DNA of 64,000 bases from Candidatus Babeliales bacterium (GTDB lineage: Bacteria; Babelota; Babeliae; Babelales; Vermiphilaceae), in contig JAGVLK010000016.1 of the NCBI GenBank assembly GCA_020049835.1, positions 1 through 64,000 on the forward strand, in the 5' to 3' direction. The notes under the pieces were generated by a model. It saw only the letters and a list, made by a program, of their open reading frames with translations, was not told the DNA's origin and searched no databases. Below, piece by piece: positions 24,551 through 33,169 of the stretch (positions within the stretch are counted from its first letter, which is position 1; the number at the start of each line of letters is the position of its first letter). The position numbers and the translations under genes were made by a program.

Positions 24551-25723
24551 TCACTTTGGATCATCTTCGCACATTGTTGGCTTTAGCAGATACCGTTGCG
24601 CTTCTTTTGTCGCAACGAGGTAGCGTCCATGATATTTGTGCATGTATGCTTGTATCCATGCATGTTTTGTTGAAAATTTTTTAAGCGCGGCCGCACATGA
24701 GCTTAATTTGCTCAACACATCCTCGTTAAACCCACAAGCAGCACCTCCTTTATCTGCTTCGCCTCGCATTTGTGCAACATAGTAGAGTAAATTTAAAGCA
24801 GCATGTATATATAACTCTTTATCCGGATCTTCTAAATCATATGCATCTACAGCTTCTAAAGCACAATCAAAAGCATCATACAAACGTCCTTTTTGTGAAT
24901 ATGCATAGGCTAAATCGTTGATTATAGGAGACGATGTGTATAATATGTCACTATCTAATAGCATGGTATAAAGAGGTGCACCAATATCTATCGCTTTATC
25001 CCATTTTTGCATCGCGACATATGAGCGGAAAATAATTTTTACTGCCAAATCATTTTGGAATTTGCCATAAGCTGCATGGCGTGCTTGTATGCCAAATATA
25101 GCGGCATCTTCATAAGCACCGGCAGCAAAGCTTGCTTTAGCTATAGAGTGCAATATCCGCCACCGCTCAGTTTGCGTTGTTTCTGACAATGATACTAACG
25201 CCTGTTTATACCATCTCACCGCTTGATCATGCACTTTATTATCCATGCAAATATTTCCTGCTGCAACCTGCGCATCTGCATTCTGCCCACACATTATCCA
25301 TTCACAATCGCGACTAGGTGAAAACCTACCCAAACCCGGTAACAACAAGCCTACGAGTTCCCCATCATCTTTTTGATGCACTAAATAATAATGAAGTTGA
25401 TAATATCCCTTCCACTTTTCATTGTAACGCGCTAAATTATTATGCATAGTGCGCCCTTCATGCCAACGATGCAACCATCCATTCGATCGTCTGCTCGATG
25501 GGCAACATATACGCGCAAGTACCGGAGGCAGATCTTCTTTAATGTGTGTAAGTAACGTTTTACCCGAGTGACGCTCAGTGCGAGTACAATTTACACGCGT
25601 GATATATTGTATAGCCGGATGTATCAATGTGATAGAAAGATGCTCAGGAACCGGGCTGGAACTTGACGCACCATTACAAGATGCTACGCATAACCCCGTC
25701 AACATGATTAATGTATATTTCAT
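24551..25723 (-). CDS. Exported TPR-family paralogue C
   Basis: A 390-residue, more diverged copy: MKYTLIMLTGLCVASC with a good lipobox, then a reduced N-terminal module (TRTERHSGKTLLTHIKEDLP, and YYQLHYYLVHQ replacing RDPxYYLV). The GIRRK motif has become GWLHRWHEG. TPR-like helices occupy about 150-350. The leader has AGTGAGAGC in place of the AAGGAGAGC of the other copies, so translation may be weaker. Confidence 0.75.
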   Translation of the reverse strand: MKYTLIMLTGLCVASCNGASSSSPVPEHLSITLIHPAIQYITRVNCTRTERHSGKTLLTHIKEDLPPVLARICCPSSRRSNGWLHRWHEGRTMHNNLARYNEKWKGYYQLHYYLVHQKDDGELVGLLLPGLGRFSPSRDCEWIMCGQNADAQVAAGNICMDNKVHDQAVRWYKQALVSLSETTQTERWRILHSIAKASFAAGAYEDAAIFGIQARHAAYGKFQNDLAVKIIFRSYVAMQKWDKAIDIGAPLYTMLLDSDILYTSSPIINDLAYAYSQKGRLYDAFDCALEAVDAYDLEDPDKELYIHAALNLLYYVAQMRGEADKGGAACGFNEDVLSKLSSCAAALKKFSTKHAWIQAYMHKYHGRYLVATKEAQRYLLKPTMCEDDPK

Positions 25724-25742
25724 ATGCTCTCACTAAAAAAAT

Positions 25743-26126
25743 CTATTTCTTGCCCACTCTTTCATCTGCCCACTTTTCCTGCATATCAAATATGCGCAGC
25801 GCAGAAGAAGCCGCTATTATTACAGCTTTTTTGAGCGGTTGTTCAGTATATAACTCCGCAGCTTGCGCCGCATACTTTCTTCCTTCATGATCACGATCGT
25901 TTTCAAAATATTTTCCCGCAATCATAGTCAAAAGTTTTAATTTCGTGCTTGACGCAAGATCGGTAGGTGCTATCTCGCGATCGTACAAACTTGCAGCCTC
26001 GTCACAGTACCCTGACTTGACAAACGTAGATACCGTTTCAAGTTTTCCATCTAATGACCACGCATTGTCTGCTGCATTGCACGATGCTGCGCATAACCCC
26101 ATTGAAACGATTAATGCATATTTCAT
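25743..26126 (-). CDS. Truncated TPR-family paralogue D
   Basis: A 127-residue protein keeping the family signal (MKYALIVSMGLCAASCNAAD) and leader (AAGGAGAGC), but the entire N-terminal HC/GIRRK/RDP module and most repeats are gone. What remains is about two TPR-like helix pairs (CDEAASLYDREIAP; YFENDRDHEGRKYAAQAAEL). It is either a short functional relative or a decaying copy. It comes first in the array's direction of transcription. Confidence 0.6.
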   Translation of the reverse strand: MKYALIVSMGLCAASCNAADNAWSLDGKLETVSTFVKSGYCDEAASLYDREIAPTDLASSTKLKLLTMIAGKYFENDRDHEGRKYAAQAAELYTEQPLKKAVIIAASSALRIFDMQEKWADERVGKK

Positions 26127-26196
26127 GTGCTCTCCTTAATAAATGGTTGATTTATAATCAGAGAGATACTAGCACTAAATGATCTGTACTACAAGA

Positions 26197-27936
26197 TTAC
26201 CTACTATGTTGCAGCTCAAACAATCGCTTGAGCTCATCAACCGTAGTTGCATCTTTGGCATCTTTATCTGGTCGATAACCCATAAAGCGTGGAAAGCGCA
26301 ATGCATAACCCAATTCTTGTTCCGTTTTATGTGCTGTATGCACCGGAGAACGAGTAATTTCATCAGCGCGAATCATGCAAACGATTTCCGGTCTGCACAG
26401 TACATCCGGCATAAGCTCTTTTGCAATCGCCACGTTGGGGCTCAACTTATGCATAACACGCTCATCACAACGGCGTTTCAGTTCAATCCAATCTTCATCT
26501 TTAAAGCCGGTGCCCACTTTAGCGACCGTTTCAAACCGATCAAGTTCACTATTATACAACCCTACCAAACAGGCGCCAATACCAAAACTTGCACGTTTGC
26601 CTTGGCCATAATAGTAACCAAGAACTACCGCATCGAGCGTATCTTCTAAATGTCCCTCTTCTTGGCGCTTTAACTTAATCCAATTAAAGTTACGTTTGCC
26701 CGGTGTGTACACTGAATCAGGACGTTTGACCACCAACCCTTCAAGACCGGCGGAAATATTTTGCTGAAAATACCCCAGTAATTGATCTGCTGAGATGATA
26801 TATTCTTCAGGAATAATCCGCACTACCTCTTGTGGCGTCTGTTCAATAACGCGCATTAAAGCTTCGCGGCGCATCATATGGGTAACGTTAATAAGACTTT
26901 CTCCATTCAGATAAAGTAAATCAAAGAGATATACCTGCAACGGAAACTCTTGTGCTACCGTATCGATGCCATGCTTGCGTTTACGTTTAACCGTTTCTTG
27001 AAATGGCAAAAAGGAGCCGGTATTAGGATCATGCGCAATCGCTTCACCTTCGCAAATTAATGTTTGTACCGGTAACTGCGCCACGGCTGCCGTTAAATCA
27101 GGAAACATAGCGGACATATCTTGCAAATTGCGAGAAAAAAACCAGATTTTGGGAATGCCGCCACGTTTATCAAGATGTACTTGCAACCGAAATCCATCCA
27201 GCTTGGGTTGCGCATAACAATGACCAAGCTTTTCCATAACCGCTTGTGCAGTAGGCATACGTTCTGCTGCCGCCGGACGAATTGGGATACCCAGCTGCAC
27301 ATGCAAATCTGCAAGCCGTTCATAACCTTCTGCTTTAATTATTTTGGCAATAAGCCCGATATCTGCGCATTTATTATAGGCATATTCGATCTGATCGCGC
27401 AGTTTTTTATCGCCGGTAATCATCCAGGAAAGCGCATCGATAAGCGTCATATCGGAAAAGCCAAGACGCAAACTACCCAACACCATGCGCACGATATATT
27501 TTGCTCCGCACGGCTCAACATGACGCAACAGTTGCTCTAATGCGGAAATCTTTTCTTCTGCCGAACCGGTGCCATGAAGCTGTTCAATTGCGCAGAGCTG
27601 TTCGTATACCTGCGTAATGGTGAATGGCACTTGCACCGACCAAGAACCTCCTGCTGCTACTAACCCCAAATCACCTAGCTGATTGAGCTGCTGCGTAACG
27701 ACATCATCCGATTGCGCTAAAAGCCCTGCTATAACTTTAATCATGTTTTTTTCTGCAATATTAAACTGGGTACCGATGTAGGGCGCGTGTAATTGGCCCA
27801 ATGATAGATTACAGACGATTTCTATCTCATCAGGTGACATCTGCCGGAATAAATCAGCCAATATCTGCGTTATTTCAAGACGCGAACTGGTGGCAGAAAT
27901 AAGCTCAAATGAGTGCGCAATTGCAGAAAAATCCAT
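26197..27936 (-). CDS. ATP-dependent DNA ligase
   Basis: This enzyme seals nicks using ATP, with an archaeal/eukaryotic-style layout. The 579 residues have an N-terminal DNA-binding domain (1-215) and then nucleotidyltransferase motif I AQPKLDGFRLQVH with Lys245 as the AMP-accepting residue. Further motifs are SRNLQDMS, LICEGEAIAHD, EGLVVKRPDSVY and NWIKLKR, and an OB domain ends the protein. The length is that of archaeal LigI-type enzymes. Bacteria normally rely on NAD-dependent LigA, so this is an extra or acquired ligase. The start follows AAAAGGAC. It is divergent from the gene at 28154. Confidence 0.9.
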   Translation of the reverse strand: MDFSAIAHSFELISATSSRLEITQILADLFRQMSPDEIEIVCNLSLGQLHAPYIGTQFNIAEKNMIKVIAGLLAQSDDVVTQQLNQLGDLGLVAAGGSWSVQVPFTITQVYEQLCAIEQLHGTGSAEEKISALEQLLRHVEPCGAKYIVRMVLGSLRLGFSDMTLIDALSWMITGDKKLRDQIEYAYNKCADIGLIAKIIKAEGYERLADLHVQLGIPIRPAAAERMPTAQAVMEKLGHCYAQPKLDGFRLQVHLDKRGGIPKIWFFSRNLQDMSAMFPDLTAAVAQLPVQTLICEGEAIAHDPNTGSFLPFQETVKRKRKHGIDTVAQEFPLQVYLFDLLYLNGESLINVTHMMRREALMRVIEQTPQEVVRIIPEEYIISADQLLGYFQQNISAGLEGLVVKRPDSVYTPGKRNFNWIKLKRQEEGHLEDTLDAVVLGYYYGQGKRASFGIGACLVGLYNSELDRFETVAKVGTGFKDEDWIELKRRCDERVMHKLSPNVAIAKELMPDVLCRPEIVCMIRADEITRSPVHTAHKTEQELGYALRFPRFMGYRPDKDAKDATTVDELKRLFELQHSR

Positions 27937-28153
27937 AGAAAGTCCTTTTAAATAGCATAGATCAGGTTCTTGTTACTTCATAAGTATAACACGAACAGCA
28001 GGCAAGTCTTGCGCTTTGTAAACCTTAATATAGCCAAAATTTGCTTCAAATTGAATATTTGCAAAATTATGTCGGCATGGCTGTTGACTTGGCCAAGCTA
28101 TCAGTTAAGCTGAAAAGTAGCTTAATTACGAGCCCATTACCAAAAGGAACTCT

Positions 28154-29272
28154 ATGAATTACAGAACTATTACCCTTGGTTTACTCACGGTTATCACCCC
28201 CCTTTTGCACGGAACGCAAGAGTATGCAACCTCAGCTGAATGCTGCTGCACGGCAATAAATGATGCAAATAACCAGTGCCAACCGCCGTTAATTCTTACT
28301 GAACAAGCTGAAAAACTAATGCAAGCGTTAGATGAGGCGCATAGGTGTATGCTGGAACATCCAGATCATAGCAAGCTGTTTGGCACATTACAAAAGCTTA
28401 TCAAGCTTATGCAGCAACGCGATGGCTTTGCTACCGGTAAACCACTCAAACCTGGAGCCATAAACCTCCTGGTAAAGCATGGCGCTCGCGGTTTAGGAAA
28501 GTATCTCACGATCTTTGGCGGCTATCTTGATGCTGCATCAGCAAAAATCGTGTCATCTATACTTACCAATCTACAGCATGCATTAGCACACGCTGAACGC
28601 TACATTAAAACTAAAAGCGATGTAGATAAAGCTCTTGTCGGCTTACATCTTGGTAATATTGTTCAAGAACTAGCGCAATTGATTGATATTGAAGCAAGCG
28701 GCAAACCACACCTTGAAATTATGCAGCAGCTCAACAGAACTATCCCGTTAATGATTGAAGAACTACGCCAAGGAATTGAAGACAACCCGATTAAACCTGT
28801 TGTTACTACACAAATTCTAACGGCACCTTGTGCACAATTTTTGACGCCAGAAGCACTTAAACTTGCAAATATTCTCTATGCATATGGCCAGAATGAGTTG
28901 GTAGATGCATTTCAAGCAATGGATGATTCAACAAGTGATTACCAAGCGTGTGCTTTCGCCCTTGAAGTCTTGCCTACGATTGCATACCAATTGGGCAGCT
29001 ATCTCACCCATGCGCAAGGTGAAATAGTAGTACAGCTCTTGCAGGATATACACAACATCAGCTTACAAGTAGAGCTTTGCATCGCACATGATGATCTGCA
29101 GGCCAAACAGCTTGCATTTGCCAATTGCGGTAAATTAATACAAGATGCGGCTATGCATTTCCAGCTACCGACATTACCAGCAGCATTCTTGACAATACTC
29201 AAAGCGTGTAACTTAGAATTACCGGTGATTGTAAAGCAGTTTAATAATGGTGTTGCGCGCGCAAAACGTTAG
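28154..29272 (+). CDS. Exported helical protein of unknown function
   Basis: A 372-residue protein with a signal peptide (MNYRTITLGLLTVITPLLHG) followed by a Cys cluster (SAECCCTA). The remainder is almost all helix, in two similar-looking halves with conserved-looking LGKYLTIFGGYLDAASAKIV and LGSYLTHAQGEIVVQLL, suggesting an internal duplication. No family was recognised. AAAAGGAAC precedes the start. A large palindrome ends the transcription unit. Confidence 0.65.
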   Translation: MNYRTITLGLLTVITPLLHGTQEYATSAECCCTAINDANNQCQPPLILTEQAEKLMQALDEAHRCMLEHPDHSKLFGTLQKLIKLMQQRDGFATGKPLKPGAINLLVKHGARGLGKYLTIFGGYLDAASAKIVSSILTNLQHALAHAERYIKTKSDVDKALVGLHLGNIVQELAQLIDIEASGKPHLEIMQQLNRTIPLMIEELRQGIEDNPIKPVVTTQILTAPCAQFLTPEALKLANILYAYGQNELVDAFQAMDDSTSDYQACAFALEVLPTIAYQLGSYLTHAQGEIVVQLLQDIHNISLQVELCIAHDDLQAKQLAFANCGKLIQDAAMHFQLPTLPAAFLTILKACNLELPVIVKQFNNGVARAKR

Positions 29273-29309
29273 CTTTTTTGATTTTTTATTATTTAATTCA
29301 AAGTCATTT

Positions 29310-29396
29310 TTTATATTTTTTTTATGCGCCTGCCGTGCCTCGACATAGCTCATAGAGCGACGGCGGGCCGCGCAGGCACATAAAAAAAAATATAAA
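29310..29396. terminator. Large palindrome, probable bidirectional terminator
   Basis: Arms of about 24 bases (TTTATATTTTTTTTATGCGC... and ...GCACATAAAAAAAAATATAAA) flank a GC-rich REP-like core. A or T tracts lie at both ends, so an intrinsic terminator is possible on both strands. It sits between the convergent genes ending at 29272 and 29561. A second REP-like segment follows at about 29430-29478. Confidence 0.6.
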
Positions 29397-29560
29397 GAAA
29401 ATGGATTTACACAAATAATTGAATACTGGATCCCCGCAAGCAGCTTGCCCGCCATAGCCGCAAGGCGACGGCTGGGAGGATGACAAAAAAATGATTACTT
29501 CACAAACATGTAAGACAGATAAATTCAACTGTATAAAAAGCGCCAAGGGCTGCAACCCCT

Positions 29561-30172
29561 TTATAAATCTTCTGGTTCATCAAGCTGAGAAAACACACTT
29601 TCGCCAAATGCAAGCATGCAAGCGCGATAATAGTTATAAGCTGAAAGCAGTGTAAGAATAACTGCTGCACTGAGCAAACTCACCTCAATGCGATGCGACC
29701 AATGTGCCGACACATCACCCTGATATGGATTTACAATCAAGAAGGTGATAAGCACCATTTGTAATGCTGTTTTAAGCTTGCCAAGAAAATCCACAGGTAA
29801 CTGTTTGTTGTTTTCCAGTGCGATAATGCGCAATCCCATAACAAAAAAATCACGTCCAATAAATAAAATGGGCCAAAAGAACCATATTTTATCAACTGCA
29901 AGCAAAGCGACGAACGTTGAGAAAGTTAAAAACTTGTCAGCGATATGATCCAGGGCACTACCAATGCGCGTTACCTGGTTATATTTGCGCGCGTAGTAGC
30001 CATCAAGAAAGTCGGTAAAACTGAATAATACAAAAAAAAGCCCGAGCACGAGATTGCTCATAAGGCAGTTAAAAGGCAATAATACAACCATGAGGGCCGG
30101 CAACAAAATGGGTGCTACCACCAGACGCAGGAGCGTCAGCATCATCGGTTTATTAATATGGAATGGTATCAT
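29561..30172 (-). CDS. pgsA: CDP-diacylglycerol-glycerol-3-phosphate 3-phosphatidyltransferase
   Basis: Catalyses the committed step to phosphatidylglycerol in the inner membrane. The 203 residues include a perfect CDP-alcohol phosphotransferase motif, DG-x2-AR-x8-G-x3-D-x3-D, at residues 57-79 (DGYYAR...GSALDHIAD). There are about five membrane segments, and NKPMMLTLLRLVVAP at the start is typical of PgsA. The product could be another CDP-alcohol enzyme, but length and N-terminus favour PgsA. The tRNA-Met gene lies just upstream on the same strand. Confidence 0.9.
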   Translation of the reverse strand: MIPFHINKPMMLTLLRLVVAPILLPALMVVLLPFNCLMSNLVLGLFFVLFSFTDFLDGYYARKYNQVTRIGSALDHIADKFLTFSTFVALLAVDKIWFFWPILFIGRDFFVMGLRIIALENNKQLPVDFLGKLKTALQMVLITFLIVNPYQGDVSAHWSHRIEVSLLSAAVILTLLSAYNYYRACMLAFGESVFSQLDEPEDL

Positions 30173-30182
30173 AAGATTTTAG

Positions 30183-30259
30183 TGGTGGCGACGCAGGGAC
30201 TCGAACCCCGGACCTACGGATTATGATTCCGCCGCTCTAGCCAGCTGAGCTACGTCGCC
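30183..30259 (-). tRNA. tRNA-Met (CAT), probably elongator
   Basis: 77 nt with an encoded CCA. The acceptor pairs GGCGACG with CGTCGCC, and the anticodon loop ATCATAA gives CAT. The GGCGACGTAGCTCAGCTGG start is of elongator-Met type. It lies between secD and pgsA on the same strand. Confidence 0.9.
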
Positions 30260-30273
30260 ACTAATTTCGTTTG

Positions 30274-31854
30274 TTAAATACTCAGTTTTCTTAGTTTAAC
30301 ATGAGTTAGAACAAAGGTAAATATAGATTTTAAAAAGAATAAGCCGGTGATCAATGTTGAGATGATACCAAGCATCATCGTAACCGCAAATCCTTGTATT
30401 GGACCGGTACCGAACTGATAGAGCACAATACCCACAATAAAGGTAGTAATGTTGGCATCTAAAATCACCCACTGTGCGTTAGAAAAGCCTACACGCACCG
30501 CTTTATCTATTGAATCACCCTTTGCAAGCTCTTCTTTAATACGTTCATAAATCAAAATAGATGCATCGATAGCCATACCGATGGTAAGTACCATACCTGC
30601 AATACCCGGCATCGTAAGCGTAGCGCCCAATTTTGCCAAACCGAATAGGATCAATAACATATTGTATACTAAGGCAAAGAATGCAAACAGACCTGAAAGT
30701 CTGTAATACCACAAGCTGAAGAGTAAAATTAAGCCAAGGCCAACCAGGCATGAAAGCAAGCCACTCTTAATAGAAGCTTCTCCCAATGATGGGCCAACTT
30801 GGCGTTCTTCTTCAAAAGTAATCGGTGCTACAAATGAACCTGATTTAAGCAACAGCGCAAGCTCTTTTGCACCTTGGGGAGTAAACTCACCCTCAATGTA
30901 ACCTTCGTTGCGAATTGCTGAATTAATGCGTGGAGCAGTAATCACTACACCATCTAACACAACCGCCAATTGACGATTGTAGTTCTTGCTGGTTAATGCG
31001 TAGAATTTGTCGCCACCTTCTGGCGCCCAACTAAAGTTTACTACCCATTGATTTTTGGTTGAATCAAATGACGCACGAGCATCAGCAAGCAACTTACCGG
31101 TCAAATCAGAATATCGATTAACCAGATAAAAGATTTTACCATCAAATGCTTTACCCGGTAACATTTCCATATCACCTGGAAGTACGCCGTCATATTCATA
31201 CAGAAGATCCTCTTCTGTGCCCATTTTTTCAACAATCTTAAATTCTAATACGGCAGCTTTACCAATCATCGCTTTAGCACGTTGAGGATCTTGTACATCT
31301 GGAAGTTCCACAATAATATTGCGCTCACCTTGTTGTGAAATTGGCACTTCAGAAACGCCCAATTTGTCTACACGTGTACGCAATACTTCAATATTACGTT
31401 CAACTGCTTCACGTTTGATGCGTTTTTCTTCCGCTTTTGCATAGCGCACGGTCACCACATTGCTGTTCACTTGTACCATGAATTGGCGATTCTTTTCTAC
31501 CAATAACTCTGATGCACGGCGTGCTTGATCGATATCAGGGAAGGTAATGTGCACTTGGTATGCTACCGGTTTTCCTGTATCATCCAATTTATCGACCGGT
31601 ACAATTTCTGTTGATGTTGGTTTTGCAATGCCACCTTCTTTAAGCTGCTTTTTGAACTGTTGGAGCATTTCAACCAGTTGCGATTCAATCGCCTTGGCCG
31701 TTTGCACTTCCAACGTAATGTACGTGCCACCAACCAAATCGATACCAAAACGCAAACGATCGCGCAACGGCATCACCGAATAGATGGCTAAGGCTGCTAC
31801 TGCAACCCAAAAAAACAAACTAGAATTAAGCACTTTTTGTGCAGAAAACGCCAT
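30274..31854 (-). CDS. secD: Protein translocase subunit SecD
   Basis: Membrane component that, with SecF, uses the proton gradient to help pull exported proteins across the membrane. The 526 residues have TM1 (about 12-30), FGIDLVGGTYITLEV, a large periplasmic part with LRTRVDKLGVSEVPI and GERNIIVELPDVQDP, then five C-terminal membrane helices with AGMVLTIGMAIDASILIYER. SecF is neither fused nor adjacent; pgsA and a tRNA follow. The heavy load of exported proteins in this window fits a need for Sec. Confidence 0.95.
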   Translation of the reverse strand: MAFSAQKVLNSSLFFWVAVAALAIYSVMPLRDRLRFGIDLVGGTYITLEVQTAKAIESQLVEMLQQFKKQLKEGGIAKPTSTEIVPVDKLDDTGKPVAYQVHITFPDIDQARRASELLVEKNRQFMVQVNSNVVTVRYAKAEEKRIKREAVERNIEVLRTRVDKLGVSEVPISQQGERNIIVELPDVQDPQRAKAMIGKAAVLEFKIVEKMGTEEDLLYEYDGVLPGDMEMLPGKAFDGKIFYLVNRYSDLTGKLLADARASFDSTKNQWVVNFSWAPEGGDKFYALTSKNYNRQLAVVLDGVVITAPRINSAIRNEGYIEGEFTPQGAKELALLLKSGSFVAPITFEEERQVGPSLGEASIKSGLLSCLVGLGLILLFSLWYYRLSGLFAFFALVYNMLLILFGLAKLGATLTMPGIAGMVLTIGMAIDASILIYERIKEELAKGDSIDKAVRVGFSNAQWVILDANITTFIVGIVLYQFGTGPIQGFAVTMMLGIISTLITGLFFLKSIFTFVLTHVKLRKLSI

Positions 31855-32049
31855 AACTGGAGCTCCTTAATAAAATTATTTTTCGACTACATCTCTCTTA
31901 ATAACGCATGTTGCTCTCCGGCTGCCCTACTATGCCCATACTACGTTATTACTTCGAAGGGCATACTTCGCTCATGCCATCAAAATCAACATGCTATTTA
32001 ACATTCATCCGGCGTCGCCTAAAGGCTATGCCGTAACACGTCCGTTAAA

Positions 32050-32086
32050 TGACTGGCCTGCCAGCCGAAGCCTTGGCGTAGGCTGG
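32050..32086. repeat. REP-like hairpin fused to the tRNA-Leu 3' end
   Basis: CCAGCC and GGCTGG (32061-32066 and 32081-32086) close a stem whose last bases are the complement of the encoded CCA of tRNA-Leu. This is the same arrangement as at tRNA-Asn. Further REP-like sequence lies at about 31922-31980. Confidence 0.5.
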
Positions 32087-32170
32087 TGCCGAAGAGGGGA
32101 CTCGAACCCCTACAGAATTTCTTCCACAGCCACCTCAAAGCTGCGTGTCTACCAATTCCACCACCTCGGC
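32084..32170 (-). tRNA. tRNA-Leu (GAG)
   Basis: 87 nt, class II with a long variable arm and an encoded CCA. The acceptor pairs GCCGAGG with CTTCGGC (one G-U). The anticodon stem pairs CAGCT with GGCTG, and the loop TTGAGGT gives GAG. Confidence 0.93.
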
Positions 32171-32482
32171 AGTATTCAACAAATTGTTTCAAAGTATGGC
32201 AAAAATGTAGCATAAATAAACGATCTTATCAAATAAAATCTGCGGTAATGATTTACTCCTCTCATTGTCATTCTCGCGCAGGCGGGAATCCAGCAACTTA
32301 GTTATCATTACTTTTATTTCAGGGAAAAGAACAAAATTTATCTTTTTGTATACAAACAATCTAAGTATTGATATAAATACAAGGCACCGCAAATTCATAC
32401 GCTCAAAAGAGTCTATTTATCAACATTTACAATATTTTAGATCATTAGAAATTGCAAATAATGTTCAAGTATAAATTTTTTA
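32171..32482. other. Gene-free AT-rich gap with a dispersed repeat
   Basis: This gap precedes the predicted promoter of the gene at 32602. A dispersed repeat (TCATTCTCGCGCAGGCGGGA, about 32269-32288) lies within it. The rest is AT-rich with no credible gene or structured RNA that I could recognise. Confidence 0.4.
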
Positions 32483-32512
32483 TTGATTTTAGATATAAAA
32501 ACATGCTATTAT
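32483..32512 (+). promoter_or_regulatory. Predicted promoter with a G8 tract after it
   Basis: TTGATT and TATTAT are separated by 18 bases. The expected start is near 32519. A run of eight G bases (32523-32530) lies in the first transcribed bases, about 70 bases before the start codon at 32602. Confidence 0.5.
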
Positions 32513-32601
32513 TGAATTAAATGGGGGGGGTATAGACCGTCTTGCTTCTCGACTCCTATCTATCAATAATGGCTATAAAAGCCCAAATGAAGGAGGTTTC
32601 T

Positions 32602-33081
32602 ATGAAGAAACTATTATTAATAGCACTATTAGGTGCGACAATTGGCACCACATGGAGTGCTGCGCCAGAAAATGAAAAAGCTGCGGCGGAATTCAAGTTC
32701 TTAACAAAACGAAAGATCACTCGAGATAGAGCAATAAGACAAATTAACACCATACTTAATTTAGCAATTAAATATAATGCTGATGCCTTAGCCAACTATA
32801 TGTCTATGTATGATCAGATTAAACCTATGAGTGTTGCTTTATACACTGACTTGCAAGCAGATCTAAATGCGGCTCTTTATCAAAAAAATTATGCAATCGC
32901 CGGTATGTATGCTGCAACGCTCATGGCCTTTGACGCAAATCGTAAATTCAGTCCCCAAACGCTAGTATCTGCGACAATACCGTTACTTCAATATTATGGT
33001 TTTCCCCTCGATCGATTGCCATCCGATATCCTTGAATTAAGGAATAAGGAGCTTCCTCTGGAATACACAGTTGAGCAGTAA
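32602..33081 (+). CDS. Small exported protein, unknown function
   Basis: The protein has 159 residues when started at the ATG after AAGGAGG. The signal peptide is MKKLLLIALLGATIGTTWSA. The mature part is helical and basic at the start (KFLTKRKITRDRAIRQIN), with a PLLQYYGFPLDRLPSD segment near the end. No family was recognised. Its promoter region carries the G8 tract. A GC-rich hairpin at 33115-33141 follows. Confidence 0.7.
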   Translation: MKKLLLIALLGATIGTTWSAAPENEKAAAEFKFLTKRKITRDRAIRQINTILNLAIKYNADALANYMSMYDQIKPMSVALYTDLQADLNAALYQKNYAIAGMYAATLMAFDANRKFSPQTLVSATIPLLQYYGFPLDRLPSDILELRNKELPLEYTVEQ

Positions 33082-33114
33082 CAACAACTCCTCAAGATTA
33101 ATTCGATACTACAA

Positions 33115-33141
33115 CGGGAGGCTTACAAGTAAAGCCTCCCG
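33115..33141. terminator. GC-rich hairpin between convergent genes
   Basis: CGGGAGGCTT pairs with AAGCCTCCCG around a 7-base loop. No clear T-run follows on either strand, so termination is plausible but unproven. It sits midway between the gene ends at 33081 and 33170. Confidence 0.5.
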
Positions 33142-33169
33142 GAAAACTATACATCAATTACAAAAGCTA

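Noticed and set aside
27121-27540. 139-residue plus-strand frame opposite the DNA ligase
   Set aside because: The ligase motifs are intact in the other strand; this frame has no start signal.
32171-32482. Structured RNA such as RNase P or tmRNA in the gap
   Set aside because: Too short and AT-rich, with none of the conserved cores recognised.
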